Positions 43,654 to 53,365 are shown, numbered from the stretch's first letter. The stretch: 64,000 nucleotides of DNA from Bacillota bacterium (GCA_023411575.1 JAEYOP010000017.1:105899-169898), one strand, 5' to 3'. Numbers and translations are program-made. The notes: a model not told the origin generated them from the sequence alone.

Positions 43654-44346
43654 TTATTTTGTGCTGTTGTGATACGGCCGGGTAGACCTCGGAGCTTTGA
43701 TACAGCCGTCCCACATTTCAATTACGCCGTCGGCTTTTTCCAGCAGAGTGGTGTCGTGTGTCACTACCAGGATGGAGACGTTACCCTTTATATCATTTAA
43801 GATTTCCATGACTTCCATTGCATTTTTACGGTCCAGGGAGGCGGTAGGCTCATCTGCAAAAATGACTTCAGGTTCGTTTATCAGCGCTCTGGCCACAGCG
43901 GCACGCTGCTTCTGGCCCTCCGACAGTTGATACGGCTTTTTGCCGGCCAGATGACGAATACCCAGTTGGTCCAGCAGGCCTTGGGCGCGCGCTTTGTAAT
44001 CCGGGCCGCATTGATTGACGGGAATAAGGACATTATCCAGGATGGTCAGATATTCAAGCAGGCAGTGCTTCTGAAAAATGAAGCCGAATTTTTCCTTCCG
44101 GATCTGCGCTTTCCGCTCCTGTTCCAAAGACTCTATATCGGCATCGTCATAATAAACCGTTCCCGATGTAGGTTTTTTCAGGCCTGAAAGCACATAGAGC
44201 AGGGAACTCTTCCCCGAACCCGAGGGACCCGTAATACCGGTAAGTCCTTGCGGAAGAATTGTGATTTCCACATTTCTCAAAGCATAAGTTTCTTCATCCT
44301 TGTTCATGTCATAGATCAGATGCAGTTCTCTGCCGTCGATTCTCAT
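43654..44346 (-). CDS. ABC transporter ATPase (MacB/LolD type)
   Basis: A 230-residue ATPase: Walker A GPSGSGKSS, signature QLSEGQKQR (a variant of LSGGQ), Walker B VIFADEPTASLD. It overlaps the FtsX permease stop by 4 bases. ATG 44346 is used; an upstream in-frame extension lies inside the permease gene. With that permease it makes a type VII ABC exporter or mechanotransmitter. It is the last gene before the vanR region, with its own end. Confidence 0.92.
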   Translation of the reverse strand: MRIDGRELHLIYDMNKDEETYALRNVEITILPQGLTGITGPSGSGKSSLLYVLSGLKKPTSGTVYYDDADIESLEQERKAQIRKEKFGFIFQKHCLLEYLTILDNVLIPVNQCGPDYKARAQGLLDQLGIRHLAGKKPYQLSEGQKQRAAVARALINEPEVIFADEPTASLDRKNAMEVMEILNDIKGNVSILVVTHDTTLLEKADGVIEMWDGCIKAPRSTRPYHNSTK

Positions 44347-45485
44347 ACCGAGTCCCCTTTCCCTTCGATCATGGATATGGGGTCCAGCCTCTTCAACATA
44401 CGCCAAACGGGCAGAATGCCAAACAGCGTAACAAATAACGGTATGCAAAAGGACCTTACGAAATAGTCCGGGTTGATCAGTTGCAATATCTGTCCCGAAG
44501 GAAGAAAGATAAAGAATTTAAGCGCCAGGCCCGTAAGAATGGAGGCAGATAGTCCCGCGGCATAACCGGCAACGCTCATCACGCCGATTTCCGCAAAAGC
44601 CCGGTTGATGATTTCCTGGCTGCTGAAGCCAATGGCATTGAGAAGGCCCAGTTCGCGCCGTCTCTGGAAATAATAGATATAACATAAAAATCCCATGCAC
44701 ACCGCAACAATGAGAATGATGCTTATGCTGATGAGGTTAAGCAGGAGGTTTACATTATACTTGCCGCTCTCGTGCTGCGCCCGGACAAAATCCAGCGTTC
44801 TGATCTCAATCCCGGTGGAATCAAGCTTTTCCAGCGCTTCGTTCATTGCTTCCAGCTTGCCTTCTTTCGGGATGAGGATCATCCCGAGCCTTTCGGGATA
44901 AGGTATCCCATATTTGGCGACAAACGGTTCCATCGGAAAAAAGGATATGGCGGTACTGCCTTCAAGGATTCCTACCACCTTGTATTTGCCGGTAAGTGTT
45001 TCGCCCCCGTCCACATCGCTTCCGAACCAGTCTCCGATTTTTAAATTCTTGTTCCTTGCGACCAGATGATGAAGGATGATTTCCTGCGCGTCGGCGGACG
45101 GCAATCTTCCCTCTTTCAAGGTGAGCTTCATAAGCGACATGAGCGGTCCGATTTCAGCCGCATTGACCGCCAGCACCTGCGTACCGGTTTGTTCTATTAC
45201 CGCATTGATATTGGTATAGTGAAAAACAACGGGCAGTACTCTGTCAACCGTATCCCATTTGCGGATCCTTTCATCCGTGCCCGGTGCAATCATGCTTCCC
45301 CTTGCCTTTATCAGCGAATAGTATTTCTGTGGCTCGACATACGCGGTATAAACCGTTTTATATGAGGAATCCACCAGCATCTGCATGGTGTACAGGAGGA
45401 ATCCGCCCAGGAAAATCGCGGTAAACACGGGGATAAACCTTTTCTTGTTATTGATATAGTATTTAAAAATAGAAAGCGGTTTCAT
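44343..45485 (-). CDS. FtsX-like ABC permease
   Basis: A 380-residue permease with the MacB/FtsX topology: one N-terminal helix (about 17-38), a large extracellular domain (about 40-240) and three C-terminal helices (about 245-370). A short piece of this gene (around the segment KFFIFLPSGQILQL) recurs as a decayed copy near 53398-53456. It pairs with the ATPase just downstream. Confidence 0.9.
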   Translation of the reverse strand: MKPLSIFKYYINNKKRFIPVFTAIFLGGFLLYTMQMLVDSSYKTVYTAYVEPQKYYSLIKARGSMIAPGTDERIRKWDTVDRVLPVVFHYTNINAVIEQTGTQVLAVNAAEIGPLMSLMKLTLKEGRLPSADAQEIILHHLVARNKNLKIGDWFGSDVDGGETLTGKYKVVGILEGSTAISFFPMEPFVAKYGIPYPERLGMILIPKEGKLEAMNEALEKLDSTGIEIRTLDFVRAQHESGKYNVNLLLNLISISIILIVAVCMGFLCYIYYFQRRRELGLLNAIGFSSQEIINRAFAEIGVMSVAGYAAGLSASILTGLALKFFIFLPSGQILQLINPDYFVRSFCIPLFVTLFGILPVWRMLKRLDPISMIEGKGDSV

Positions 45486-45530
45486 GTGTCCCCTTTCAAA
45501 TCGGGTTGTCCCCTTTTCCCATTATATCAC

Positions 45531-46583
45531 TCATTCCTGTTCCACCTCAATCCGTACTCCCACATTGTAATTGGGCAGCAGGAATCCGTCCGGCGCTTCA
45601 ATGGATAGTTGCACCGGTATGGTGGTCTCTCCGTTGGATTGGACGGCTTCGGATGCGATGAACACCACCTTGCCCCGGTATTTGTGCTCTCTGTCGGCCT
45701 CGGGGATGATTGACGCGGTTGCGCCGGTCCTGACATTTGCAATAAACTGCTCATCCACATTCGCTTCTACGATAAGGCTGTCAAGATCCGCAATCCGGAG
45801 CAGACCGGCCTGGGAACCGGTATATGAGCCGGGGACAGCGTTTATTTCAGAGATCATGCCGTTCGGTACAGTACAAATAATGTTGTTGTTCCTGATGAAG
45901 CTGCAATCGGACCTGCTCTTCATCAGCCCATACTCGGCATCAAGCAATACCAGCCTTGCACGTTCACTCTGAATCTTGGCTTCTGCGCCCTTTATCTCTT
46001 CATCTAGGCTTTCCATCAACGCTTCCATTGAGTAAACAATATCCTCTACCTGGCTTTGCTTGAGTGCAACCTGCTTTCTGTACTCCTCAAGTTCCGCACG
46101 CGAAATGGAACCGGAAGAAAAAAGCTGTTCCCCTGCCTGAAGCTCTTCTTTTGAAGCATCCACCTCATGCTTTGCCTTTTCCAGATCATTTTGCAGCTTT
46201 TTCAGTTGCGTATGACTATGGTTTCTGACAGCTTCCTTTTTATCTGCCGCGTCCCGTTCCATGTCCTCCAACTCCCTGCGGAGATTCTCCATTTCGTATC
46301 CCTTGATTTCAAGCTGCTTCCCGTATTCGTCCGTGTTCAATGCCACAAGCGCATCTCCTGCTTTGACCCTTTGTCCCTTTTTTACAAATAGGTCTTTGAC
46401 TATTGCGGAAAATCCGAGAACAATATCCTCCTCGCGCAGTACCTTTACAACGCCGAATGCTTCTATCGGCTGTACGGACATGTCGGGAGGGATCAGCGCC
46501 GTATTAGCGCTTTTATTTTCTCCGTCGCAGGCGGTTACTGTTATAAATAGTATCAGAATCACCGCCACACAGATTTTTCTCAT
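45531..46583 (-). CDS. membrane-fusion (HlyD/MacA-type) adaptor, lipoprotein-like
   Basis: A 350-residue periplasmic-adaptor-type protein. The N-terminus has a hydrophobic helix ending in TVTACDG, a likely lipobox. Then come a lipoyl/barrel-sandwich half (VLREEDIVLGFSAIVKDLFVKKGQRVKAGD), a long coiled coil (about 95-215) and a second barrel half (CTVPNGMISEINAV). In Gram-positives such adaptors join MacB/FtsX exporters. It is flanked by two ATPase-permease modules and overlaps the upstream ATPase gene by 4 bases. Confidence 0.9.
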   Translation of the reverse strand: MRKICVAVILILFITVTACDGENKSANTALIPPDMSVQPIEAFGVVKVLREEDIVLGFSAIVKDLFVKKGQRVKAGDALVALNTDEYGKQLEIKGYEMENLRRELEDMERDAADKKEAVRNHSHTQLKKLQNDLEKAKHEVDASKEELQAGEQLFSSGSISRAELEEYRKQVALKQSQVEDIVYSMEALMESLDEEIKGAEAKIQSERARLVLLDAEYGLMKSRSDCSFIRNNNIICTVPNGMISEINAVPGSYTGSQAGLLRIADLDSLIVEANVDEQFIANVRTGATASIIPEADREHKYRGKVVFIASEAVQSNGETTIPVQLSIEAPDGFLLPNYNVGVRIEVEQE

Positions 46584-47257
46584 CCTTCATACACCTGCCC
46601 GTCCCTGATATTGACAATGCGATGGCTATATTCCGCCGCTTCTGTCGAATGGGTCACCATAATGACCGCTTTCCTGTTCTCCCGGTTGATTCTTGCCAGA
46701 AGCTCCATGATTTGTTTTCCCGTATTGGAGTCCAGGTTTCCGGTAGGTTCATCTGCCAGGAGGATATCCGGCTCGTTGATCAATGCGCGCGCAATCGCTA
46801 CACGCTGCTGCTCTCCTCCCGACAGCTCCCTCGGCGTATGCTTTTTTCTACCTGTGAGTCCCACAGTTTCCAGTATTTCATTGAGTTTATCCTTATACAG
46901 CCCGTACCTCTTTCCGTCCAGGAAGACAGGCAGCAGGACGTTTTCTTCCACATTCAGGTTGGGGACGAGATTGTAGAACTGGAAAACGAAGCCCAGCTCC
47001 TTTCTTCTCATGGCGCTGATTTCACGGTCCGTCATGCTTGTAATATCACGGCCCTTGATGCGTATGGTCCCGGAGGTTGGTTTATCCAGTCCTCCGGCCA
47101 GATATAGGAAGGTACTTTTTCCAGACCCCGAAGGCCCCATGATGGAAACGAATTCCCCTTCTTCAATGGTCAGTTTGATATTCTTCAATACTTCCACTTC
47201 AAGCTTTGCCGCTCTGTAAGTCTTGCACAGCGAATCCGCTTCAACTGCCGGTTTCAT
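46580..47257 (-). CDS. ABC transporter ATPase (MacB/LolD type)
   Basis: A 225-residue ATPase with Walker A GPSGSGKST, signature LSGGEQQR and Walker B LLADEPTGNLD. It follows the large FtsX permease by 15 bases and overlaps the adaptor start. It presumably energises the 840-residue permease. Confidence 0.93.
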   Translation of the reverse strand: MKPAVEADSLCKTYRAAKLEVEVLKNIKLTIEEGEFVSIMGPSGSGKSTFLYLAGGLDKPTSGTIRIKGRDITSMTDREISAMRRKELGFVFQFYNLVPNLNVEENVLLPVFLDGKRYGLYKDKLNEILETVGLTGRKKHTPRELSGGEQQRVAIARALINEPDILLADEPTGNLDSNTGKQIMELLARINRENRKAVIMVTHSTEAAEYSHRIVNIRDGQVYEG

Positions 47258-47272
47258 GTTTCTCGCCCTTTC

Positions 47273-49795
47273 TTATTCATACTTGAGCGCATTCATCAGG
47301 TTCAGCCTGAGCAGCCGTACGGCAGGACCTGCGGATGCAATCATGCTGATGATTACGCCTGAGAGGATACATACATGCAAAATCAAATCCGAATGGTAGA
47401 TATGTGTTTCTATTTCCAGCGCCTTGATAAGCCTCGGTATGATGAACGAAACAACGGAAACGCCTGTAAACGCGCCTACAGATCCTCCCAGGATTCCACC
47501 GGCGGCAGACTCAAGAAAAACCATGACAAGAAGCTGGAATTTACTCATACCGATGGAGCGTATCACGGCCAGAGAGCGTTTTCTCTGCATAAAACCGATG
47601 ACCAGGTTGTTGAATGTACCTACGATCCCTACAGCCAGAGTAACGGCAGAAAAGCACTGGAGAATCAGAAACAGCTGCCTGTTGCTCTCCAGGGCTTCCT
47701 CCCTTATCTCCGAAACGGTAGTGACGGAAGGCTTGCGTCTTCCAAATACCGATTGAAGCTGATTCACTGTTGCTTCCGTATTGCCTTCCGACTTGATGTA
47801 AACGGGCCCATAGCTGCCGTGACCGATATCGAGCCCGAAATACCTTTGGGAGACAAGTGCATAGCTCCATCTGCCCGGGAAGAGGTTTTCAAAAAAGCCT
47901 GCAATAATATACGGGCGCTCGATAAAAAGCCCACTGGGAGAACGTACCTTCAACACGATCGTTTCTCCGGCCGAAACGCCAAACCGATCCCGTAAAGTGG
48001 CGGTCAGCAGGATATATCTTCCGCTGTCCAGCAGGTCCATCACACCCGAAGCATCCGTGGCGCCTCCGTTTCCGGAGGATATCACCAGACGGAAGTATTC
48101 GGGGAACTTACCGGTATCTATTCCTTCGACATGCCATATAGGGTCGTCCTGACCCTTCACAGCCACAGCCCCGGCGTAATAGGAGGCGCAAATATCCTGA
48201 ACGCCTTCCTGGGACAGAATCACATTCAATAAATTTTTCGTGGTATTGCCGGTTTCCATGACTATGTCATAATACGACCTTTCAAAGCAATCCCGGATCT
48301 GCCTGGTTTCCCCGTAATTCACCGTAGTGACCATATACATGCCGGAAATTCCGATTACCAGTAAAGATATGCTGTTTAGGAGGCTCCTGTTCTCCCGCAG
48401 GTTTTTGGCCGCAAGAATTCCCACATTTCCTGCAATGATTCCATATATGGCTTCAAAAAAGCGGGAAAACAGTGCGATCATTATTGGAAGCAGGAGAATG
48501 ACAGCGATCATCAGCACCAGGACACATAGGGTGTCTATCCATTTCGCCATGCTTCCCTTTGCATGCAAAGGGATCAAAAGTGCGACTGCCGTCATAAGGA
48601 TTCCGGGAATGATTCTTTGCCTGTTTTGGGAGGGGCCGGTTTGGAGCGTGCCGAGAACAATTTCCTTCACCGGGAACCGCATCGCTTTAAAAATAGGTCC
48701 GGCGGCTCCTGCAAGACTGATGGCCGCGGCGACCGCTACCGTTTGCACCGATTGAAGCGGTGAGAAAGCCGCGGCATAAGAATCCATCGCTTCAGGATTC
48801 ATGATGCCCGACATTGCCTTCAACACAAATACGCCCAGCACATACCCGGCGATTCCGCCGACAACGCCGTAAATCAAGCTTTCCAGCAGCAGGACGGCAT
48901 TCGCTGTTCCGGCGGCTGCCCCCGCGCTGCGGAAGGTGCCGATGACAGGCAGGCGTTCCATGATAATAATCCGGAAGGTGGAATAGATCACATAAACGCT
49001 CATAAAGCTCAGAATAACCGTCACAATAATCATCGGCATGGTAATGCGGTCGGTCTGCCGCTTGATTTCCTGCTCGGTAAAGGGCTCTTTTACGACATAC
49101 CTGCCGTATTCCTGCGAAAGCTTTATGATCAGCTTATATTTTACCGGCGGATTTTTTGACTTTATATACACCATATCCACCCGGCCTCTGGCATCATATA
49201 AGGCGCACAATGTTTCCCTCGGGATGACTGCACGCAGGGTATCTCCTTCATTGGCAAAAGGTCCCGACGATTGAACGATGCCGCCGACAGTAAATTTGTG
49301 CCGTATTCCGTTTACGGATAATACCATGGTGTCCCCGGCAATCAAACCAAGTTTGTCCGATGCGGTTCTGCTGATGATAATCCTGGATCCTTTAAAAGGA
49401 TACAGGCCCGCCTGATCCTGAAAGCTCAACGGCGTCAACAGCCGGAGATCTTCAAGTTCAATGCCCCTCAGGGATATTCCGGTGCTTTCGCCGTCCTGCA
49501 GGCAGACGCCGAAGCCGGATATTTCTCCTACGATATACTCAGCATTCGCCCGATACTTTTTCGCACTGTTTGAGTAGAAATAAGGGGAAGGTGAATTGGC
49601 CCCCGCCTGTATGATGATGTCGGAATATCCGTAGTTCTGCCTCCATTGATCCATCTGAAGCTTTACCATGGTCCCGGAAATGGAGACGGATGCAAAAAAC
49701 ATGGCGGACGGTATCATCACGGCCAGAAGGACAAGGGCCGTTCGGAACTTTCGTTCCCGGACGCTCCGGAGAACATAAAGGAGAATGATTCTCAT
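47273..49795 (-). CDS. large two-FtsX-domain ABC permease
   Basis: An 840-residue permease with an N-terminal helix and two FtsX units, each a three-helix bundle (about 255-390 and 710-835), separated by extracellular domains and further helices (about 400-490). This is the eight-to-ten-helix form seen in many Gram-positive exporters. ATG 49795 overlaps the upstream lipoprotein stop by 4 bases. Confidence 0.92.
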   Translation of the reverse strand: MRIILLYVLRSVRERKFRTALVLLAVMIPSAMFFASVSISGTMVKLQMDQWRQNYGYSDIIIQAGANSPSPYFYSNSAKKYRANAEYIVGEISGFGVCLQDGESTGISLRGIELEDLRLLTPLSFQDQAGLYPFKGSRIIISRTASDKLGLIAGDTMVLSVNGIRHKFTVGGIVQSSGPFANEGDTLRAVIPRETLCALYDARGRVDMVYIKSKNPPVKYKLIIKLSQEYGRYVVKEPFTEQEIKRQTDRITMPMIIVTVILSFMSVYVIYSTFRIIIMERLPVIGTFRSAGAAAGTANAVLLLESLIYGVVGGIAGYVLGVFVLKAMSGIMNPEAMDSYAAAFSPLQSVQTVAVAAAISLAGAAGPIFKAMRFPVKEIVLGTLQTGPSQNRQRIIPGILMTAVALLIPLHAKGSMAKWIDTLCVLVLMIAVILLLPIMIALFSRFFEAIYGIIAGNVGILAAKNLRENRSLLNSISLLVIGISGMYMVTTVNYGETRQIRDCFERSYYDIVMETGNTTKNLLNVILSQEGVQDICASYYAGAVAVKGQDDPIWHVEGIDTGKFPEYFRLVISSGNGGATDASGVMDLLDSGRYILLTATLRDRFGVSAGETIVLKVRSPSGLFIERPYIIAGFFENLFPGRWSYALVSQRYFGLDIGHGSYGPVYIKSEGNTEATVNQLQSVFGRRKPSVTTVSEIREEALESNRQLFLILQCFSAVTLAVGIVGTFNNLVIGFMQRKRSLAVIRSIGMSKFQLLVMVFLESAAGGILGGSVGAFTGVSVVSFIIPRLIKALEIETHIYHSDLILHVCILSGVIISMIASAGPAVRLLRLNLMNALKYE

Positions 49796-50322
49796 TTTAC
49801 TTCGGTTTCTTTTTCAGCAAGCACCTGATTAAGCTTTTCCAGGTTGGATTCCATCTGCGTGACCAGCAGCGCCACCTTCCACTCGCCGTCTCCCGCCGCG
49901 ACCAGTATTTTGAAGGTTTCCCCCTCATACCCGGTCATCTTTATATCGGGTATTAAATTTTCCAGTGTACGCGTCACTTCGAAGCCATACGCATCGCCGA
50001 ATTCATATCCCATATATTTGTAGTTTTTAAACCGGTCTATCTTTTTGGATAGGCTGAAGCTTTCTATTTTTTGAACCTTGGACACGGCAGCTTGCCAATT
50101 GACGAATACTTCCTTCGATATGTTCTCCTTGTCAAAATCGGATATCAGCTCGTAAGCGGCCTCATAATCGCCGTCTGCAATATTTTGCTCGTAGCTCTCC
50201 AGGACGGCTCCGGCTTCTTCCGATTTACCGCCGCAGGCCGTCAGCGCCAGGATCGGCAGTAAAACTGCAATAAGAACATACTTGATTTTCTTTTTTGAAA
50301 AAGCGACACCCCAATTTCTCAT
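49792..50322 (-). CDS. small lipoprotein of the FtsX exporter operon
   Basis: A 176-residue exported protein: signal peptide and lipobox (ILALTACGG, Cys about 31), then a soluble domain with a DUF4878/NTF2-like pattern (AVLESYEQNIADGDYEAAYELI). GGAGGGG precedes ATG 50322. It is first in the operon lipoprotein-FtsX-ATPase-adaptor and may sense or bind the exporter's substrate. Function unknown. Confidence 0.85.
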   Translation of the reverse strand: MRNWGVAFSKKKIKYVLIAVLLPILALTACGGKSEEAGAVLESYEQNIADGDYEAAYELISDFDKENISKEVFVNWQAAVSKVQKIESFSLSKKIDRFKNYKYMGYEFGDAYGFEVTRTLENLIPDIKMTGYEGETFKILVAAGDGEWKVALLVTQMESNLEKLNQVLAEKETEVK

Positions 50323-50402
50323 GTGAACCCCTCCGGTTTATTTTTGGTTACTTCCAGAATAATACGCCGGATGGTGCACCGTAAGTGTAAACAGTAACAA
50401 AA

Positions 50403-50439
50403 GCTGTCACAGGATGTATGACGATTGTCATATGACAGC
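50403..50439. promoter_or_regulatory. nested inverted repeats upstream of the lipoprotein-FtsX operon
   Basis: A 12-base palindrome TGTCATATGACA (50426-50437) lies inside a larger GCTGTCA (50403-50409) / TGACAGC (50433-50439) pair. The position, between the NarL-type regulator gene and the operon it probably controls, suggests an operator. Confidence 0.4.
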
Positions 50440-50520
50440 GGAAACCAGGATGGCTGCAAATTGGATAGATATTTCTTCGGCCATTGTCCAAATCCGGCGG
50501 GAGGGATTGATGCCGCAAAT

Positions 50521-51174
50521 TCAGATTATCCCCTGGTCTTTGAGAAACAGCACCGCTTTGGTCCTGTCATTGATACCGATTTTTTCATAAATGCCGCTGA
50601 TATAATTTCTTACCGTACCTTCGGAAATATAAAGGGTAGCGGAAATCTGCCGGTTGGTGAAGCCCTGCACCATCATACCTGCGATTTCAAGCTCCCTTTC
50701 GGAGAGCTCCAGGGCCTTTGCAGCCGCTGCCCCCTTCTTTTCAAGAGAAATTCTTGAGAGTCCTTCGGCCAGCTTGGCTGCGACTGCGGGAGGCATGATC
50801 ATTTTCCCGGCCGCCGCGTCCCGTATGGCTTCCGAAAGCTTTTCCATCTCCAGGTCCTTCAGCAGATAGCCGTTGGCACCGGCTGCAAGCGCTTGAATGA
50901 TGTATTCGTCATCATTGAAGGTGGTCAGCATAATTACCTTCAGCTCCGGATGCTTCCGCCGGATGAGCTTCAAGCCTTCGACGCCGTCCATTTCCGGCAT
51001 GCGGATGTCCATCAGGAGAATGTCGGGCTGCAGCGCATCCGCCAGCCGGGCGGCTTCACTCCCATTACGCGCCGTTCCGATTACATGAAAGTCCTTTTGA
51101 AGGTCAAGTACGGTTTTTAGCCCGTCCCGCATCAGCGGCTGGTCATCCGCGACAAGAATTCGGATCATGCTCAT
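50521..51174 (-). CDS. NarL/LuxR-family response regulator
   Basis: A 217-residue regulator: receiver (RILVADDQPLMRDG, phospho-Asp in ILLMDIRMPEMDG, LLKD) and LuxR helix-turn-helix (LSERELEIAGMMVQGFTNRQ, SEGTVRNYISGIYEK). ATG 51174 overlaps the kinase stop (ATGA) and has AGGAGG 4 bases ahead. It probably controls the FtsX exporter operon downstream. Confidence 0.95.
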   Translation of the reverse strand: MSMIRILVADDQPLMRDGLKTVLDLQKDFHVIGTARNGSEAARLADALQPDILLMDIRMPEMDGVEGLKLIRRKHPELKVIMLTTFNDDEYIIQALAAGANGYLLKDLEMEKLSEAIRDAAAGKMIMPPAVAAKLAEGLSRISLEKKGAAAAKALELSERELEIAGMMVQGFTNRQISATLYISEGTVRNYISGIYEKIGINDRTKAVLFLKDQGII

Positions 51175-52388
51175 TTTGCCTCCTTCAGCTCTTCCCTGCC
51201 GCATGCGACCGGCAGAATAATGGTAATGGAGAAGCCTTCCCCCGCTCCGGACTCCAGCTGCAAAACACCGCCCTGCTCCCGGGCCCTCTCTTCCATGGTC
51301 AGCAGTCCGAAGCCTTTTTCCAGCTGCTTGCAGCCTTTGCCGTTATCCTGCAGGAAGAACCGGATGCTGTTGTTTTCGTATTTTAATTGAAATACAAATG
51401 CCGTGCTGTTCCCATGCCGGATGCCGTTTGTCAGGCCCTCCTGAAGCGCTCTGTAAAGCATCTTTTCCTGATTTTCGGACAACGCCGGCAACTGGGATAT
51501 TTCATGCCGGATAAAAACGTTTCCATGCCTGGTCGTTTCCTCCATCAGCAGTTTCAAAGAGGGAATGAAACCCATAAGCTCCAGGCCGGACTGCAAGGTC
51601 TTCACCGATTCCCGGATATCATTCAGGCCTTTCCTGACCTGGCCCTTTGCCAGTCCCAGCTTTTCGGACGCCAGCCGGGGATCGATGCGGATCAACTGCT
51701 CTCCCGCCTCCATTTCCACCAGTACCGTGGTAAGGGTATGGCCGACGGTGTCGTGGATTTCACGGGCGATCCGGTTGCGTTCCTTCAGGATCGTCATCTC
51801 CTCCAGTTCTTCCGTGGCGTTTTTCAGTTTTACGTATGCATTCTCCAACTGCTTCGATTTCATTTTCAATGCGAACATGGCTTCCTGCAGTCTGGATTTC
51901 TGCCGGATCTGATGCTTTACAAGATGCATGATCACATAGAACGCCAGGAAAAGGATGGACTGAAACAGCATATCGCCGGCAAAGCCGGCCAATCTTGGAA
52001 AAGTCCATCCCCCGAATTTGACAGCCAGGTATGAAACCATACATGCAGCGACAGCCAGTATGCTATATATACCGGTATAGGCTATGGTGATGTCAGCGAT
52101 CAATATATAATAAAATATCACGGAACTTCCGCTGTTGTCATACCGATAGATCATAAATATCAGGAATACATCGGCAAGAAATGTAATTCTCCCCAAATTA
52201 CGATGCCGCACAGACGGGTACAGCAGGATATTGCGCAGGGAAAATGAGACGGCCAGCAGACAGCAAAGCATCAGCAGCATCCAGGGATCGGCAAGATTTT
52301 GCAGTAATACAACCGCCATGGCGGCTCCCAGAGAGCCGAAGACCAAAAGAAACATTAAGCTGTCGGTTTTTTCATCAATGAGCTGCAT
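51171..52388 (-). CDS. sensor histidine kinase, HisKA_3 type
   Basis: A 405-residue kinase with about six transmembrane helices in residues 12-165 and no obvious extracellular sensor domain. A coiled coil and a dimerisation/phospho-acceptor helix follow (ERNRIAREIHDTVGHTLTTV), then a C-terminal ATPase (LFLQDNGKGC-like region, GFGLLTMEERARE). It is coupled to the NarL-type regulator. The architecture resembles LiaS/DesK-like intramembrane sensors of envelope stress. Confidence 0.94.
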   Translation of the reverse strand: MQLIDEKTDSLMFLLVFGSLGAAMAVVLLQNLADPWMLLMLCCLLAVSFSLRNILLYPSVRHRNLGRITFLADVFLIFMIYRYDNSGSSVIFYYILIADITIAYTGIYSILAVAACMVSYLAVKFGGWTFPRLAGFAGDMLFQSILFLAFYVIMHLVKHQIRQKSRLQEAMFALKMKSKQLENAYVKLKNATEELEEMTILKERNRIAREIHDTVGHTLTTVLVEMEAGEQLIRIDPRLASEKLGLAKGQVRKGLNDIRESVKTLQSGLELMGFIPSLKLLMEETTRHGNVFIRHEISQLPALSENQEKMLYRALQEGLTNGIRHGNSTAFVFQLKYENNSIRFFLQDNGKGCKQLEKGFGLLTMEERAREQGGVLQLESGAGEGFSITIILPVACGREELKEAK

Positions 52389-52465
52389 GATAATGCAATT
52401 ATAATGCAGCCTTTCTTATGATTCAAGAAAATTCAGAATTTATATTCCCGATAACCTTATCCATC

Positions 52466-52714
52466 TTACTCCCTCTGCTTTTTTTCATAAAACTCCGCGA
52501 TTAATCTGTCAAGTTCCTGGCTCTTGTCCAGGATAACGCCGGAATGATACTCGGTGTCATTGTGTACCAGCGCGTTAAGCTCCTGGCGCTTTATGTCTAT
52601 TTCTTTGAGAATAACATCCAAGGTCAGCACGCCTGTCACCATATTAAACACCGCCGCTCCTTCCATAATTCGATATGATAATCGCCGATTGTAAATATTT
52701 AGTTCTAATTCCAT
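52466..52714 (-). CDS. Spo0E-like aspartyl-phosphate phosphatase
   Basis: An 82-residue (or shorter) protein with the Spo0E helical hairpin and signature KSQELDRLI. Such proteins dephosphorylate Spo0A~P and delay sporulation. The start is uncertain: ATG 52714 has a poor ribosome site, whereas AAGGAG lies 5 bases before an in-frame GTG at 52651, giving a ~61-residue product closer to the usual size. Confidence 0.8.
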   Translation of the reverse strand: MELELNIYNRRLSYRIMEGAAVFNMVTGVLTLDVILKEIDIKRQELNALVHNDTEYHSGVILDKSQELDRLIAEFYEKKQRE

Positions 52715-52800
52715 ATGATTGGGTATAATTCATCAAGAACTACTTTTGAAATGGTTTTTAAAATTGAGCCTGTCATGCTTTTTACGCTAACCGTCAGAAA

Positions 52801-52830
52801 ACAGAAAAAGAGCCGCTGTTACACGGCTCT
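52801..52830 (-). terminator. intrinsic terminator of the XRE regulator gene
   Basis: AGAGCCG (52809-52815) pairs with CGGCTCT (52824-52830); the minus strand continues into TTTTTCTGTTTT. It lies 21 bases past the stop at 52851. Confidence 0.85.
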
Positions 52831-52850
52831 CCCTGTCGGTATGTAAGCTG

Positions 52851-53180
52851 CTATTTCTCGCTGGTTTCCTGGATAAGCGTATCCAGTACCCGCAGGATCT
52901 TCTTTTGCTGAGTCACCGGAAGTGCGGACAACCTGACCGATATCTGCGACGATATGATTTCGTTTGACACCGATAAGACATCGGCCAAAATGGAATTGGC
53001 GTCAACTCCGAGTTCATTTGCGATTTCAACAAAGGTTTCCAGCTTCGGCGGTTTTACTCCCCGCTCGATGACGCTCATATGGGAAGCGCTGAGACCGACT
53101 TTCTCCGCCAACTGTTCCTGCGTTAATCCTTTTGCTTCTCTGGCTTGTTTGATTCGCTGCCCCACGGCTTTTAGATTCAT
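52851..53180 (-). CDS. XRE-family transcriptional repressor
   Basis: A 109-residue protein: N-terminal helix-turn-helix (AVGQRIKQAREAKGLTQEQLAEKVGLSAS... core, about residues 5-60) and a short helical C-terminus. ATG 53180 has AGGAGG 7 bases ahead. Two 15-base palindromic sites (53198-53212 and 53256-53270) surround its promoter, so it is probably self-repressing. Its target outside the region is unknown. Confidence 0.9.
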   Translation of the reverse strand: MNLKAVGQRIKQAREAKGLTQEQLAEKVGLSASHMSVIERGVKPPKLETFVEIANELGVDANSILADVLSVSNEIISSQISVRLSALPVTQQKKILRVLDTLIQETSEK

Positions 53181-53197
53181 CTGCACACCTCCTATCA

Positions 53198-53270
53198 GAA
53201 CGAATCTCGCTCTTTTAGTATAAGTGAGCTACGCAGGGCATTACAGAAGCCATATGAACGATACTCGTTC
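53198..53270 (-). promoter_or_regulatory. two palindromic operators around the XRE promoter
   Basis: GAACGAATCTCGCTC (53198-53212) and the exact palindrome GAACGATACTCGTTC (53256-53270) flank a minus-strand -10 TATACT (53222-53217). This is a typical autorepressor arrangement. Confidence 0.6.
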
Positions 53271-53331
53271 CTTTAGGGTCATCAGGCGCTGCCATCTAAA
53301 AAGCTGGGGGCTGAATGCCCACAAAAGGCTT

Positions 53332-53365
53332 ATGCCATGCGGGTTTAGCCGTATGGCATCTTTTA
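53332..53365 (+). terminator. orphan plus-strand hairpin with U-tract
   Basis: ATGCCATGCGG (53332-53342) pairs with CCGTATGGCAT (53349-53359) and is followed by CTTTTA. No plus-strand gene precedes it, so it is likely left over from a lost gene in this decayed stretch (53181-53603). Confidence 0.4.
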
